Position numbers and translations under genes: made by a program. Below are positions 34,232 to 41,354 of a stretch of 64,000 nt of DNA, one piece after another. The DNA is from a virus, in IMG/VR virus record IMGVR_UViG_3300017971_000207, positions 1 through 64,000 of that record; one strand, given 5' to 3'. Below the pieces are notes generated by a model. It did not search any database and had not been told where the DNA came from. It saw only the letters and a list, made by a program, of their open reading frames with translations. How positions within the stretch are numbered: position 1 is the stretch's first letter; each line of letters begins with the position of its first letter.

Positions 34232-37200
34232 TCAGAAAACGCCGTCTGAGCCCCAGCCTGAGCCACCACGGCCCCATCCAGGCGAGCCCATACCGCCACC
34301 CAAGATCGGTGGGAGCACGTTCGGCTGCTGCCCGACCGGAAGCTGGGCCGCCGGTGGATAAAAGCGACCACTGTCGACGTGCCGGCCCGATAGACGACGC
34401 GCCGCGGCTGCGTGCTGCTGCTCCTCCATCCAGACGTCGGCCGAGGCCATCGCGCCGCGGAGCACAGGGAGCGGCTGCGTGGCCTGATGCTGCGACAGAG
34501 TGTAGATACAGCCCGCCAGGGCATCGCTCGTATCCTTAGAGCCCTTCTTGGGATGATCGACGCGCTGGCGCTTTGCGTCCAGCTCCAGCTCCCGCAGCTC
34601 TTTGAACACCGTAGGGTAACGATAGATGTTAATCCGATCCTCATAAAAAGCCGTCTTGAGCGCCTCGTACGGGTCCATCTTCGTGTCGACCGAGAGATGC
34701 TCCGCCGCATACCCCTTCTGCTTCAGCTGCTGTAACGCGTCGATCGACTGCCATGTATCCTGAGTAACCAGGGTGATAATGAAACCGTGAGCACTAAGCT
34801 CATAGACGAGGCGCCGCAGGTCGCCGAGCACAATCTCGTCCCCCACTGGAGGGACGATGCGCAGAATAACATCGACAAAGTAGATCGGCTGCCGCTCCTG
34901 GAATACCTCCCCGTCCTCCGCACGGCGCAGTACGTCCTTCCAGCCGCTGATATGAGCCATACAGAAGCCCACCGAATCCTTACGATAGGCAGGGTCGATG
35001 TGGATGTGCCGCGCCGCCTTGGGGTTGACAATCGGCGTCAGGGACTCGTGAGTGTAGCCCGAGAAGTCCCGCATCTGCGTCTTACGTACGAGGTTTTCCC
35101 AGATGAACGTCCCCGGCTTGGAGGGGTCGTATACCTCCACGCTGAAGGGATGCTGCCGCGTGTCGTCAAAGACAAGCTTCTCGCGACGCTGAACAAAGGG
35201 GCTAACTGCAACGGTCGACACCCCCGCGATATCTCTTATGCTGCCTTCAAGGTCACGCTCGAAGTCCGACTTGAAGTCGACGGGGACCGCTACCAACGTG
35301 ACGCCGTCAGGCACCCCGTCCCGCTCCAACCTGCTCTCCTCCCCCTCGTCCAGGATACGCGAGGGTATCTGCTCATTACCGCACAGCACATAGAAGCGCT
35401 CGGGGCTAAAGTGGTCCGCGGGCTTTGAATCCCACAGCGCGTAATCTCGGACCATCACCCGCGGGTCCTCCTTAGCTTCCCGAATGCGCCGCGCCGTGAA
35501 GTCATCCGCGGTCTTCTTTGACGAAACGAGGAAGATCTTCCCGAGCACACGGCCGCCCCGGCCGAAGCGGGATTTCATGCGGCGCTTGAGACCGTTGTAG
35601 ATCATCTCCGCGTGGTCCACAGCCCCCATCCGTGGGTCTATCTTGCGCCCCTTGCTAAGGAAGTTGCTGTTGTGAACGAGCACCCCGTCCCCTATGAAGA
35701 CCTCACATCCTGGGACGCAAATGTCGTAGGTAGGGAGCATTCCCAGCCCTCTCTTGGACACGACGCGGGCCACAGTAAACGCTCGTCCCATACCTCGTAT
35801 ACCCACCCCTGACGAGCGCAATACGCCCGTACCGCTCCCATCTTCGCCTTCTCCTTGGGGTTGGATATGTAGCCTCTGGGCTTCACCTCGACGACCAGCG
35901 TGCGGCCGTCGCTCAGCTCGACCACGTAATCCGGCACAGTGTTGCGTCGCTTGTCCTCCCAAAGGTACGGCACCGACAGCTTCTCGTAACGGTAAGCGGC
36001 TACATCCGAACGCCCCTCCAATATCTCCACCGCTCGAAGCTCCCACAGCGAACGAAAGCCCAGCAAACCCGCCTTCGTCGTCTCGACACGGCCTAGATAC
36101 CTCCAATCTCCCTTCTTCAGGCGCCAGACGCTTGACGCCGATATCTTGGCCCGTGTCTCCTCCGAATGCGTGTAGTCCCGAGTGCGGTTGTATTCGATCA
36201 AACGCCGCTTGAACGCTTCCGTATGCATAGGTTTGCCCCGCCGCGCCTCTGACATTTTGCGTCGCGCCTCCGCCGAGGGGCGCCTCCCAGTCGCAGCCTC
36301 TCGCAACCGCTGCTTGTGCTCCTCTGACAGAGGCTTGCCGTAGTTGGGGTTGTCCTCCCCCACCATTGGCGGCGGTGGTCGCAAGTTGCTGTCTCCAGCG
36401 GCCCAACGCTCCTTCATCGCCCGCGACACTTTGGAACGCGCCTCGTCCGACATCACCTTCCCTCGGTTTCCCTCTCCTATCTTGCGCTTGGTCTCCTCCG
36501 TGTGCTTCCAACCAGTCCTCTTCCTCCGCGCCTCCGCCATCTTGCGCTTTGCTTCCGCCGTATGCTTGCGCCCATGAAACGGGTTCTTTGAGCCCGTCCG
36601 CTGCTTGGCTATCTCCGATAAGCGTCTCTTTTGATCCTCCGAAAGCTTCTGACCTTTCCTCGGCATATGTGACAACCTCCTCACCCGGAAGTATATCACG
36701 CATTAACTTGAAGCCTAGAACCCCGTCACGGCCTAGCACAGCCACCGGATGCCTCCACGACGCGCGCAGACGTTGCCCCCCGTCAAGCTCTACCTCAAAG
36801 CACTCCTGGACCGTCGAACGCTTGATATACGCATCAGCCTCCACTGGGCAGCCCCCCTCTACCGACAGCAACCTAAAGGGCAACCGCAGCGGCCCACAAG
36901 ACTCATAAAGAGCCTCCGCAGTGGCCACCCGACCCCCTGGAAGCGACACCAAGGTATCAGCGCACACGCACTCATCCACTAAGGCCCCGAGGGTGTTCAA
37001 ACCCAATGCGGAGGTGTCCGTGGTGGCCCGAGCTGCCAGCCACACGTTGTTGGGGAACCTGAACTCCTTCCGCGTAGCCTTGTACGGGAAGTGCTCCGCA
37101 AAGTAAGGGCTAGCTTTGAGCTTCGTCGCAATGTTCTCAAAGGCGACCTTCATCGCCAGGCCCTCATTGACGCTCAAGCACACGATCGAGATGTCGGTGT

Positions 37201-37642
37201 CCGGCGCCAGCCCAAGAGAGGCGTGAGGGTCGCGGAGGCAGGATAGCTCGTAGAGCATACGGCAGACTGCTACGGACGCTGAAAAGGTCTTTCCCCCTCC
37301 GATCGCCCCCGTAAAGATGACCTCTTCGTAGTCGCCCCCCTCAAAGAGCTCCTCCATGTCCGAGAGCCATCTGGGATACAGCACGCTGCAGGTGTTGCCG
37401 AGGTAGTAGTCATCCTTGACGAAGGTCGCGATATCCACGGGAGGATGCTTGAACTCGGCCTCGCTCACGATATCGATTAGGGGGCGGTCGCCCTCGCTAC
37501 GCTCCTCCTCGACCTCCGTCAACAGCACCATCAAGGCTGCGCGCTCATCCGGGCTTAGCGCTGCTAGCTCCTGCCGTAGGTCGGCCTCGTCCTCCTCAGC
37601 CGTACGCTTGCTGAAGATCCGACCACCGCGGTTTACGAGCAC
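34232..37642 (-). CDS. large terminase subunit with intein
   Basis: A 1,136-residue precursor; without its 434-residue intein it is about 702 residues. TerL is the DNA packaging motor. Walker A is GAIGGGKT near residue 120. Walker B is TLGALVDE, and the intein is inserted directly after this Glu. The C-extein continues SNFLSKGRKIDPRMG, then a nuclease domain (HIHIDPAYRKDSVGFCMAH, HLSVDTKMDPYEALKTAFYE, KDTSDALAGCIYTL) with the acidic residues of the RNase H-like terminase nuclease. The start is GTG 37642 after GGAGG, overlapping TerS by 10 bases. The C-terminal ~60 residues are Gly/Pro-rich. A second nuclease gene lies inside the intein in another frame. Confidence 0.95.
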   Translation of the reverse strand: MLVNRGGRIFSKRTAEEDEADLRQELAALSPDERAALMVLLTEVEEERSEGDRPLIDIVSEAEFKHPPVDIATFVKDDYYLGNTCSVLYPRWLSDMEELFEGGDYEEVIFTGAIGGGKTFSASVAVCRMLYELSCLRDPHASLGLAPDTDISIVCLSVNEGLAMKVAFENIATKLKASPYFAEHFPYKATRKEFRFPNNVWLAARATTDTSALGLNTLGALVDECVCADTLVSLPGGRVATAEALYESCGPLRLPFRLLSVEGGCPVEADAYIKRSTVQECFEVELDGGQRLRASWRHPVAVLGRDGVLGFKLMRDILPGEEVVTYAEERSEAFGGSKETLIGDSQAADGLKEPVSWAQAYGGSKAQDGGGAEEEDWLEAHGGDQAQDRRGKPREGDVGRGAFQSVAGDEGALGRWRQQLATTAANGGGGQPQLRQASVRGAQAAVARGCDWEAPLGGGATQNVRGAAGQTYAYGSVQAAFDRIQPHSGLHAFGGDTGQDIGVKRLAPEEGRLEVSRPCRDDEGGFAGLSFAVGASSGGDIGGAFGCSRLPLREAVGAVPLGGQATQHCAGLRGRAERRPHAGRRGEAQRLHIQPQGEGEDGSGTGVLRSSGVGIRGMGRAFTVARVVSKRGLGMLPTYDICVPGCEVFIGDGVLVHNSNFLSKGRKIDPRMGAVDHAEMIYNGLKRRMKSRFGRGGRVLGKIFLVSSKKTADDFTARRIREAKEDPRVMVRDYALWDSKPADHFSPERFYVLCGNEQIPSRILDEGEESRLERDGVPDGVTLVAVPVDFKSDFERDLEGSIRDIAGVSTVAVSPFVQRREKLVFDDTRQHPFSVEVYDPSKPGTFIWENLVRKTQMRDFSGYTHESLTPIVNPKAARHIHIDPAYRKDSVGFCMAHISGWKDVLRRAEDGEVFQERQPIYFVDVILRIVPPVGDEIVLGDLRRLVYELSAHGFIITLVTQDTWQSIDALQQLKQKGYAAEHLSVDTKMDPYEALKTAFYEDRINIYRYPTVFKELRELELDAKRQRVDHPKKGSKDTSDALAGCIYTLSQHQATQPLPVLRGAMASADVWMEEQQHAAAARRLSGRHVDSGRFYPPAAQLPVGQQPNVLPPILGGGMGSPGWGRGGSGWGSDGVF
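35669..36970 (-). mobile_element. TerL intein with an out-of-frame nuclease gene inside
   Basis: 434 residues from CVCADTLVSLPGGRVATAEA (36970) to IGDGVLVHN (35669) before Ser. N-terminal splicing region: RLRASWRHPVAVL is block B. C-terminal region: TYDICVPGCEVFIGDGVLVHN is blocks F/G. Between them the intein frame reads a ~330-residue Gly/Ala/Gln/Glu-rich stretch with no recognisable fold (for example AHGGDQAQDRRGKPREGD), because this DNA is read in a different frame by the nuclease gene 35692-36666. The intein frame nevertheless has no stop. The insertion point is the Walker B Glu of the ATPase, a highly conserved site. Confidence 0.9.
35692..36666 (-). CDS. NUMOD3/PD-(D/E)XK homing endonuclease nested out of frame in the TerL intein
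   Basis: A 324-residue protein, MPRKGQKLSEDQKRRLSEIA..., with a strong GAGGAGG site nine bases before ATG 36666. The N-terminal half has repeated NUMOD3-type units (GSKNPFHGRKHTAEAKRKMA, GRRPSAEARRKMSEARRGKP, YTHSEETRAKISAS). The C-terminal ~120 residues carry a PD-(D/E)XK core: FRSLWELRAVEIL, then TVPDYVVELSDGRTLVVEVK. Its coding DNA lies entirely inside the TerL intein and overlaps the intein's block F region near the end. So one DNA stretch encodes both proteins in two frames. Likely it provides the mobility of an intein that has lost its own endonuclease domain. Confidence 0.9.
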   Translation of the reverse strand: MPRKGQKLSEDQKRRLSEIAKQRTGSKNPFHGRKHTAEAKRKMAEARRKRTGWKHTEETKRKIGEGNRGKVMSDEARSKVSRAMKERWAAGDSNLRPPPPMVGEDNPNYGKPLSEEHKQRLREAATGRRPSAEARRKMSEARRGKPMHTEAFKRRLIEYNRTRDYTHSEETRAKISASSVWRLKKGDWRYLGRVETTKAGLLGFRSLWELRAVEILEGRSDVAAYRYEKLSVPYLWEDKRRNTVPDYVVELSDGRTLVVEVKPRGYISNPKEKAKMGAVRAYCARQGWVYEVWDERLLWPASCPREGWECSLPTTFASQDVRSS

Positions 37643-38346
37643 GACGCCTCCGAAGGCTCCGAGTCCACAACCTCGGCCTTGGCCTCAATAACCTCGGGCT
37701 CATCCGCTACACGGGCGAGCTTGCTCGCAAGCCCCAACAGCTTGCGGCGCTTCTCCGGGTTGGCGAGCACCTTAGCTACCTTGGGATCCCCTAGCCGGTC
37801 CTCCACGTGGGCAGTGATGTGGGCCTCGACATCAATCTTCCCCAGCTGCCGCTCATTGAGCCCCAGGTCCATCTTAAGCTGCGCGATGCTTGTCAGGATC
37901 TCGCGGGCCGCCCGTATCTCCTGCGTCATCGACGGGAATAGCTTGTTGATGGTCTTCTCGTTCTCGTACTCAATGCCTATCCGCTCCATCTGGACGGCAT
38001 AAAGCAACCAAAGCTCGTCGAGCTCATCTAGCCCCTCCGCGACACGCAGCGCTGCCTGCTCAAAGCAGAGCGGCATACGCCCCTTGATGAGCTGCGCAGA
38101 GGGAATCGTCGTCCGATAGCGACGCAGCATCGACACCAACCCCTCGCGGCTGGCGTCGGTGTATTCGTGGCGCTCCTCCTGAATGAACTCCGCTATCTTC
38201 CGGTCGCTCCACCCATCAAGGAACAGCTGATGCATCTCATCAAAGCACTTGAGCGCACGGAGCTTCGGGAAGTTGGTAGCGCGCCTGGTCGGCTTAATCT
38301 GAAAAGCCGCTGGCCGACGCTTGCGGCCGTTCTTCTTAGCAGTCAC
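37633..38346 (-). CDS. small terminase subunit
   Basis: A 237-residue protein directly upstream of TerL and overlapping it by 10 bases. The N-terminal part is basic and contains a helix-turn-helix-like segment (MHQLFLDGWSDRKIAEFIQEE) that would bind the packaging start site. The middle has long helices for ring assembly (LDELDELWLLYAVQMERIGI, MTQEIRAAREILTSIAQLKMD). The C-terminus is charged (KRRKLLGLASKLARV ... EVIEAKAEVV). TerS recognises viral DNA and loads TerL. The call rests on position, HTH and helical layout. Confidence 0.8.
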   Translation of the reverse strand: MTAKKNGRKRRPAAFQIKPTRRATNFPKLRALKCFDEMHQLFLDGWSDRKIAEFIQEERHEYTDASREGLVSMLRRYRTTIPSAQLIKGRMPLCFEQAALRVAEGLDELDELWLLYAVQMERIGIEYENEKTINKLFPSMTQEIRAAREILTSIAQLKMDLGLNERQLGKIDVEAHITAHVEDRLGDPKVAKVLANPEKRRKLLGLASKLARVADEPEVIEAKAEVVDSEPSEASCS

Positions 38347-38400
38347 GCCTCCAGCTTATCACGTTCAAACGCGATAGCCTAACCGCGCGAGATCGTTAGG

Positions 38401-38430
38401 TGCCTCGGGCGGGAGTCGAACCCACACCCG
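38401..38430 (-). tRNA. 3' half of a broken tRNA
   Basis: Minus-strand GTGGG-TTCGACT-CCCGC T-arm followed by CCGAGGC and A73. The 3' acceptor strand CCGAGGC pairs perfectly with GCCTCGG at 39026-39020, 590 bases upstream, where a tRNA 5' half ends in the anticodon loop. The anticodon 3' strand and variable loop expected before the T-arm are not recognisable here. A complete tRNA-Leu and an HNH gene lie between the halves. Confidence 0.7.
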
Positions 38431-38439
38431 ACCAATCAG

Positions 38440-38524
38440 TGCCCAAGCTGGGAATCGAACCCAGACGCCTCTACGAGACAACGGGTTTTAAACCCGTCCC
38501 GACTACCAATTACGGCACTTGGGC
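38440..38524 (-). tRNA. tRNA-Leu (anticodon TAA)
   Basis: Acceptor GCCCAAG/CTTGGGC plus A73. Anticodon stem ACGGG/CCCGT around loop TTTAAAA gives anticodon TAA (reads UUA/UUG). There is a long variable arm (TGTCTCGTAGAGGCG), proper for class II leucine tRNAs, and a T-arm CTGGG-TTCGATT-CCCAG. The last codons and stop of the HNH gene overlap its 5' end by 15 bases. Confidence 0.92.
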
Positions 38525-38953
38525 TAGAAACTGCGCGCGAGGACGAGCCCCGCAAGAATAAACCTGCCTTCTCCTACTCCACTTACCAGAGCAAGACTTG
38601 CTACAAAATGGCCCCGCCTTACCCTGCTTCCTATTCGAGCGGACCACACGTGCCGGTTTAGTTCCTTGTCCCCCACACTCAGGACAAGCAAAAACCACAA
38701 GCTCCTCGGACCTCGCATGCTCTCGCGCGTGGTCCCCACGAGAGATAACCTCCAGATTACCCAACGCATTGTTGGCTCTGTTTCCATCCCTGTGATGAAC
38801 ACACTCCCAACTCTCCAGCTTACGGCCCAGATGCGCCTCCATAACCTCCCGATGCTCTAGAACACTACGCTTAGTACCATCCGACAATCTCTCGACCCTC
38901 ATTCGGTACCCCTTCATGTTATACCAACCAGACCTCCACGCAACTTCAACCAT
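38510..38953 (-). CDS. HNH endonuclease gene inside the tRNA cluster
   Basis: A 147-residue protein. HNH core is LEHREVMEAHLGRKLESWE then CVHHRDGNRANNALGNLEVI (HNH_3 type), followed by a Cys-rich zinc region (FACPECGGQG ... FCSKSCSGKWSRR). It lies between the 5' half of one tRNA and an intact tRNA-Leu, and its stop codon falls in the D-loop of that tRNA-Leu. It has probably inserted at a tRNA. No strong ribosome site is seen. Confidence 0.88.
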   Translation of the reverse strand: MVEVAWRSGWYNMKGYRMRVERLSDGTKRSVLEHREVMEAHLGRKLESWECVHHRDGNRANNALGNLEVISRGDHAREHARSEELVVFACPECGGQGTKPARVVRSNRKQGKAGPFCSKSCSGKWSRRRQVYSCGARPRAQFLAQVP

Positions 38954-38989
38954 AACGATGGTTTAACACTGTCTCTACCCACAGACCAC

Positions 38990-39026
38990 TAGAACCTGCC
39001 GCCTCTACCAGCTGGGCTACCGAGGC
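38990..39026 (-). tRNA. 5' half of a broken tRNA
   Basis: Minus-strand GCCTCGG, TA, D-arm (GCCCAGCTGGTAGAGGC), G26, GCAGG and loop TTCTA, which would put CTA in anticodon position if the frame of the loop is right. The expected 3' anticodon strand CCTGC does not follow; the sequence runs on toward the HNH gene. Its acceptor strand matches the 3' half at 38401-38430. Confidence 0.7.
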
Positions 39027-39033
39027 TCACAGG

Positions 39034-39108
39034 TGCCCGAGAGAGGATTCGAACCTCCAACCTCGTCGTCCTAAGCGACGCGCCTCTACCTGGTTGGGCT
39101 ACTCGGGC
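39034..39108 (-). tRNA. tRNA with anticodon TAG (Leu), short variable loop
   Basis: Acceptor GCCCGAG/CTCGGGC plus A73. Anticodon stem CGTCG/CGACG around loop CTTAGGA gives TAG, which reads CUA/CUG Leu. T-arm GGAGG-TTCGAAT-CCTCT. The variable loop is only AGGTT, whereas bacterial leucine tRNAs normally have a long arm. Purine G37 fits a leucine UAG tRNA. Confidence 0.9.
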
Positions 39109-39111
39109 TAG

Positions 39112-39186
39112 TGGTCAGAGGGGGATTCGAACCCCCAACCTTCGGCCCCTCAAGCCGACGCCTCTGCCTAGTTGGGCTACCTGACC
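39112..39186 (-). tRNA. tRNA with anticodon GAG (Leu), short variable loop
   Basis: Acceptor GGTCAGG/CTCTGACC region plus A73. Anticodon stem TCGGC/GCCGA around loop TTGAGGG gives GAG, reading CUC/CUU Leu. T-arm GGGGG-TTCGAAT-CCCCC. Again the variable loop is short (AGGTT), like its neighbour three bases away and unlike the class II tRNA-Leu at 38440. Confidence 0.9.
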
Positions 39187-39201
39187 GATACACATGTCTG
39201 C

Positions 39202-39231
39202 GCCCGTCCACCACCTCCCGGCGGGACGGGC
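39202..39231. terminator. 8-bp hairpin upstream of the tRNA cluster
   Basis: GCCCGTCC and GGACGGGC with a 14-base loop in the 113-base gap between the tRNA cluster and the next gene (39301). On the minus strand TTTGACG lies just before it. It may end upstream mRNA before the tRNAs or be part of the tRNA leader. No T-run. The gap contains no gene I can support. Confidence 0.35.
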
Positions 39232-39300
39232 CGTCAAAGCAACAGGTGTAGTCGGCGAGACATCACCGCCTAGACTGCCACAGAAGCCCATCTATGACAA

Positions 39301-39540
39301 CTACTCAGGAACGACCACGTGGTCGCCGCCCCCAACCTCTGGGAAGTACGCTTCATAGCCAGTCGGAGTAGGTGCAGATCTAACCACGTAAGGCATCCCA
39401 CAGCCACCGCAATGAGACAGCTCGCGCGTCTGCCCACAGCCAGGCACCGCCACACGCCCTCGGCAATGAGGACAGTAGATGTCGATCTTAGCACAGCAGC
39501 CCATCCGCTCAACCGCCAGCACCTCGACAACCCGGCCCAT
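39301..39540 (-). CDS. small zinc-ribbon protein
   Basis: A 79-residue protein with CPHCRG, C-G-Q-T-R, and SHCGGCGMPYVV: four or more Cys arranged as a zinc ribbon. The C-terminal end GGGDHVVVPE is encoded over one copy of the CGACCACGTGGTCG palindrome. It begins right at the stop of the next upstream gene. The function is unknown. Small zinc ribbons of this type are frequent in phage accessory regions. Confidence 0.65.
   Translation of the reverse strand: MGRVVEVLAVERMGCCAKIDIYCPHCRGRVAVPGCGQTRELSHCGGCGMPYVVRSAPTPTGYEAYFPEVGGGDHVVVPE
39312..39325. repeat. exact copy of the palindrome CGACCACGTGGTCG
   Basis: It lies at the 3' end of the zinc-ribbon gene, just before the gap leading to the tRNA cluster. 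Same core as 5865-5880 and 23119-23132. Confidence 0.5.
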
Positions 39541-39747
39541 CTAACCGTCCTCCAGATCACGACGCCGCCCATCATCCAGCTTGCGGGCCTCCGCAAGGAG
39601 AAAGCGCTTGCGGTCCTCCTTGCTCATGCTCCGGGTCAGACCAAACAGGTCCGTCACCACCCCCAAGCACCACTGATAGCTCGGCTTGCCCGGCAGGTTG
39701 CGCTGCACATGCCTGGCGTACGCCTTCAAAGGATGACCCTTACTCAT
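39541..39747 (-). CDS. small hypothetical protein
   Basis: A 68-residue basic, helical protein (HPLKAYARHVQRNLPGKPSY, SMSKEDRKRFLLAEARKLDDG). No family is recognised. Tight packing with both neighbours supports coding. Confidence 0.55.
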   Translation of the reverse strand: MSKGHPLKAYARHVQRNLPGKPSYQWCLGVVTDLFGLTRSMSKEDRKRFLLAEARKLDDGRRRDLEDG

Positions 39748-39774
39748 CTCACCTCCCCAACAAAGCTCCAGCAG

Positions 39775-39966
39775 TCACCGTCTGCGCCCCTTACGGCGCA
39801 GCTCCTGGCTCCTCGGACTAGTAACCCTCCCCTCCCACTCGTGAGCACACCCCAAACACCGCAGGTTAGCCCTAGCGTTCATGTCGTAGGTGTCTGGGTT
39901 AAGCACCTCTATCACCTCCACACGCCAACTACCGCACTTCTCGCACACTGTCCTACGCTCTGCCAT
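39775..39966 (-). CDS. small zinc-ribbon protein
   Basis: A 63-residue protein starting MAERRTVCEKCGSWRVEV, with CEKC near the start and CLGCAHEW near residue 41, a four-Cys zinc ribbon. The C-terminus is basic (SQELRRKGRRR). The start at 39966 lies just after the stop of the upstream gene. The function is unknown. Confidence 0.65.
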   Translation of the reverse strand: MAERRTVCEKCGSWRVEVIEVLNPDTYDMNARANLRCLGCAHEWEGRVTSPRSQELRRKGRRR

Positions 39967-39967
39967 C

Positions 39968-40717
39968 TCACCACCCCAGCAACGTGCGCGCCGCAACCGC
40001 CTCACCGATACGGCGATCCACCTCCCTCAGCGGCTCGTCCAGCTCCTCCCACGGGACCAACCAATGCGACTTGGGGGTGGGCTGCTCCTTGGCCCACGCA
40101 ACCCACGTCTCTCGGACCAACCGACCCAGCTCCTCGCGGTCGCCCAAGCCCGAGATGATGTTCCGGGTAAGCAGCCCTCTGGATAGCAGCCTGATATCCT
40201 TCTCCGGTGGCGCTGTGTGGTCCCCGTTATCCCAGAAGACGATGACGTCCCCAGATAGAAAATGCTTCGTCAGATTCTCCCCCACCATCAAGGCTACCCC
40301 CCGCCGCCCGTCATGCCCAACAACCACCGCCTGCGACAGCTCCCCCGAAAGAAGCTCCTCCAGCTGCGCCCCGTTGACGAGACGCCCGGACTCCGCCCGC
40401 GCCTCACCCTGCAAGCGCTCCCGCGTCCGCTGGACAAGCTCCATAGCCTCCTGCGGGGATAGGTCCCCAACGTCCACGTACTGCACACACGGAGCAGCCC
40501 GTAAAGGCGCGTCTTCGCCCGAGGACGGCTCCTCCGCCGCTTTCTCCAGCTCAAAGCGGTGCCAGTCCCTAAGCCGGCACAAGGCCGCCAGAGGCGAATC
40601 TGCGTCTGGACGCTCCGGCCTCAGCTCCCCCAGATACCCCACATCGCCGACCCGCTCCACCTCCTCCAGCAAATCCAACGCCGCTCTTATGAAACCTCGC
40701 ACAACCTTGCTAGCCAT
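39968..40717 (-). CDS. hypothetical protein
   Basis: A 249-residue protein that I do not recognise. It is helical at both ends (GFIRAALDLLEEVERVGDVG; EPLREVDRRIGEAVAARTLLG), with an alpha/beta middle (GHDGRRGVALMVGENLTKHF, DVIVFWDNGDHTAPPEKDIR). No Cys cluster or known catalytic motif is visible. It is the longest gene of the small-gene block between the tRNAs and polymerase and may be an early accessory protein. Confidence 0.6.
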   Translation of the reverse strand: MASKVVRGFIRAALDLLEEVERVGDVGYLGELRPERPDADSPLAALCRLRDWHRFELEKAAEEPSSGEDAPLRAAPCVQYVDVGDLSPQEAMELVQRTRERLQGEARAESGRLVNGAQLEELLSGELSQAVVVGHDGRRGVALMVGENLTKHFLSGDVIVFWDNGDHTAPPEKDIRLLSRGLLTRNIISGLGDREELGRLVRETWVAWAKEQPTPKSHWLVPWEELDEPLREVDRRIGEAVAARTLLGW

Positions 40718-40729
40718 AACACGACGGTA

Positions 40730-40939
40730 CTATATAGCTGGAGGATTGTCAAGAACCTGGGTCGGGGAGAGAGGCACCAAACGAACGACCGCACATACCC
40801 GCTCGGGGACGACGGACACTGTCACTGACCGCACCAGGTAGCTAGTGCCCTTGTGCTCCACCGCCGTCCCTGTATGGGGGGGCTCCCGCGTGAATATTCG
40901 AGCGAGCCGCTCGCTGCCCAGATAGTAGCAGGTCTCCAC
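40730..40939 (-). CDS. small hypothetical protein
   Basis: A 69-residue protein, mostly beta by appearance (GTAVEHKGTSYLVRSVTVSVV, RVCAVVRLVPLSPTQV). No family is recognised. It is separated from its upstream neighbour by three bases, so it belongs to the same operon. Confidence 0.55.
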   Translation of the reverse strand: METCYYLGSERLARIFTREPPHTGTAVEHKGTSYLVRSVTVSVVPERVCAVVRLVPLSPTQVLDNPPAI

Positions 40940-40942
40940 AGC

Positions 40943-41164
40943 CTAACCTCCCGACGCGGGCTCAAGAGTGCCGGTCCACCCGTTCTTGGCGGTCCAGCGG
41001 AAGCCCGACTCCTCCCCATCCACCAGCACGACGCGCGCGAAGCTCGCCACCCCGTCCTCGCCCTCACGGAGGCGCACCTCCGACAACGACAAGCGGTCTC
41101 GGTGTATGTCCGCGACCACTGCCAGCTCGTCCAACGCCTTCTCCGTCGTCAAGCTTTTAACCAT
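40943..41164 (-). CDS. small hypothetical protein
   Basis: A 73-residue protein starting MVKSLTTEKALDELAVVADI. The start at 41164 is preferred over an upstream in-frame ATG because GGAGGTGG precedes it and the upstream part is an out-of-frame copy of the zinc gene. It is alpha/beta (RLREGEDGVASFARVVLVDG, SGFRWTAKNGWTGTL). No family is recognised. Confidence 0.55.
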   Translation of the reverse strand: MVKSLTTEKALDELAVVADIHRDRLSLSEVRLREGEDGVASFARVVLVDGEESGFRWTAKNGWTGTLEPASGG

Positions 41165-41354
41165 CTCCACCTCCGTCCTCAGATGCACACAAAGGGCACC
41201 CTGGTGAGCCGCAGCACTCTCGCACCGCAAGACTCTCGGGGTCCTCCTCGTACCAGCTGTCACCACAATCCAAGCAGCGCCACTCAAAGCGCAGCGGGGC
41301 AACGTACTGCACGCCGCCGGTCTTCTCTCGACGCTTGTGCTCACAACTCACCAC
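41157..41354 (-). CDS. small Cys-rich protein
   Basis: A 65-residue protein starting at GTG 41354 (or 41351), overlapping the stop of the terminase paralogue. CEHKRR, CLDCGDSW, and CCGSPGCPLC give seven or more Cys, so one or two zinc sites are likely. The middle FEWRCLDCGDSWYEED is a typical zinc-ribbon knuckle. The function is unknown. Confidence 0.6.
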   Translation of the reverse strand: MVSCEHKRREKTGGVQYVAPLRFEWRCLDCGDSWYEEDPESLAVRECCGSPGCPLCASEDGGGDG

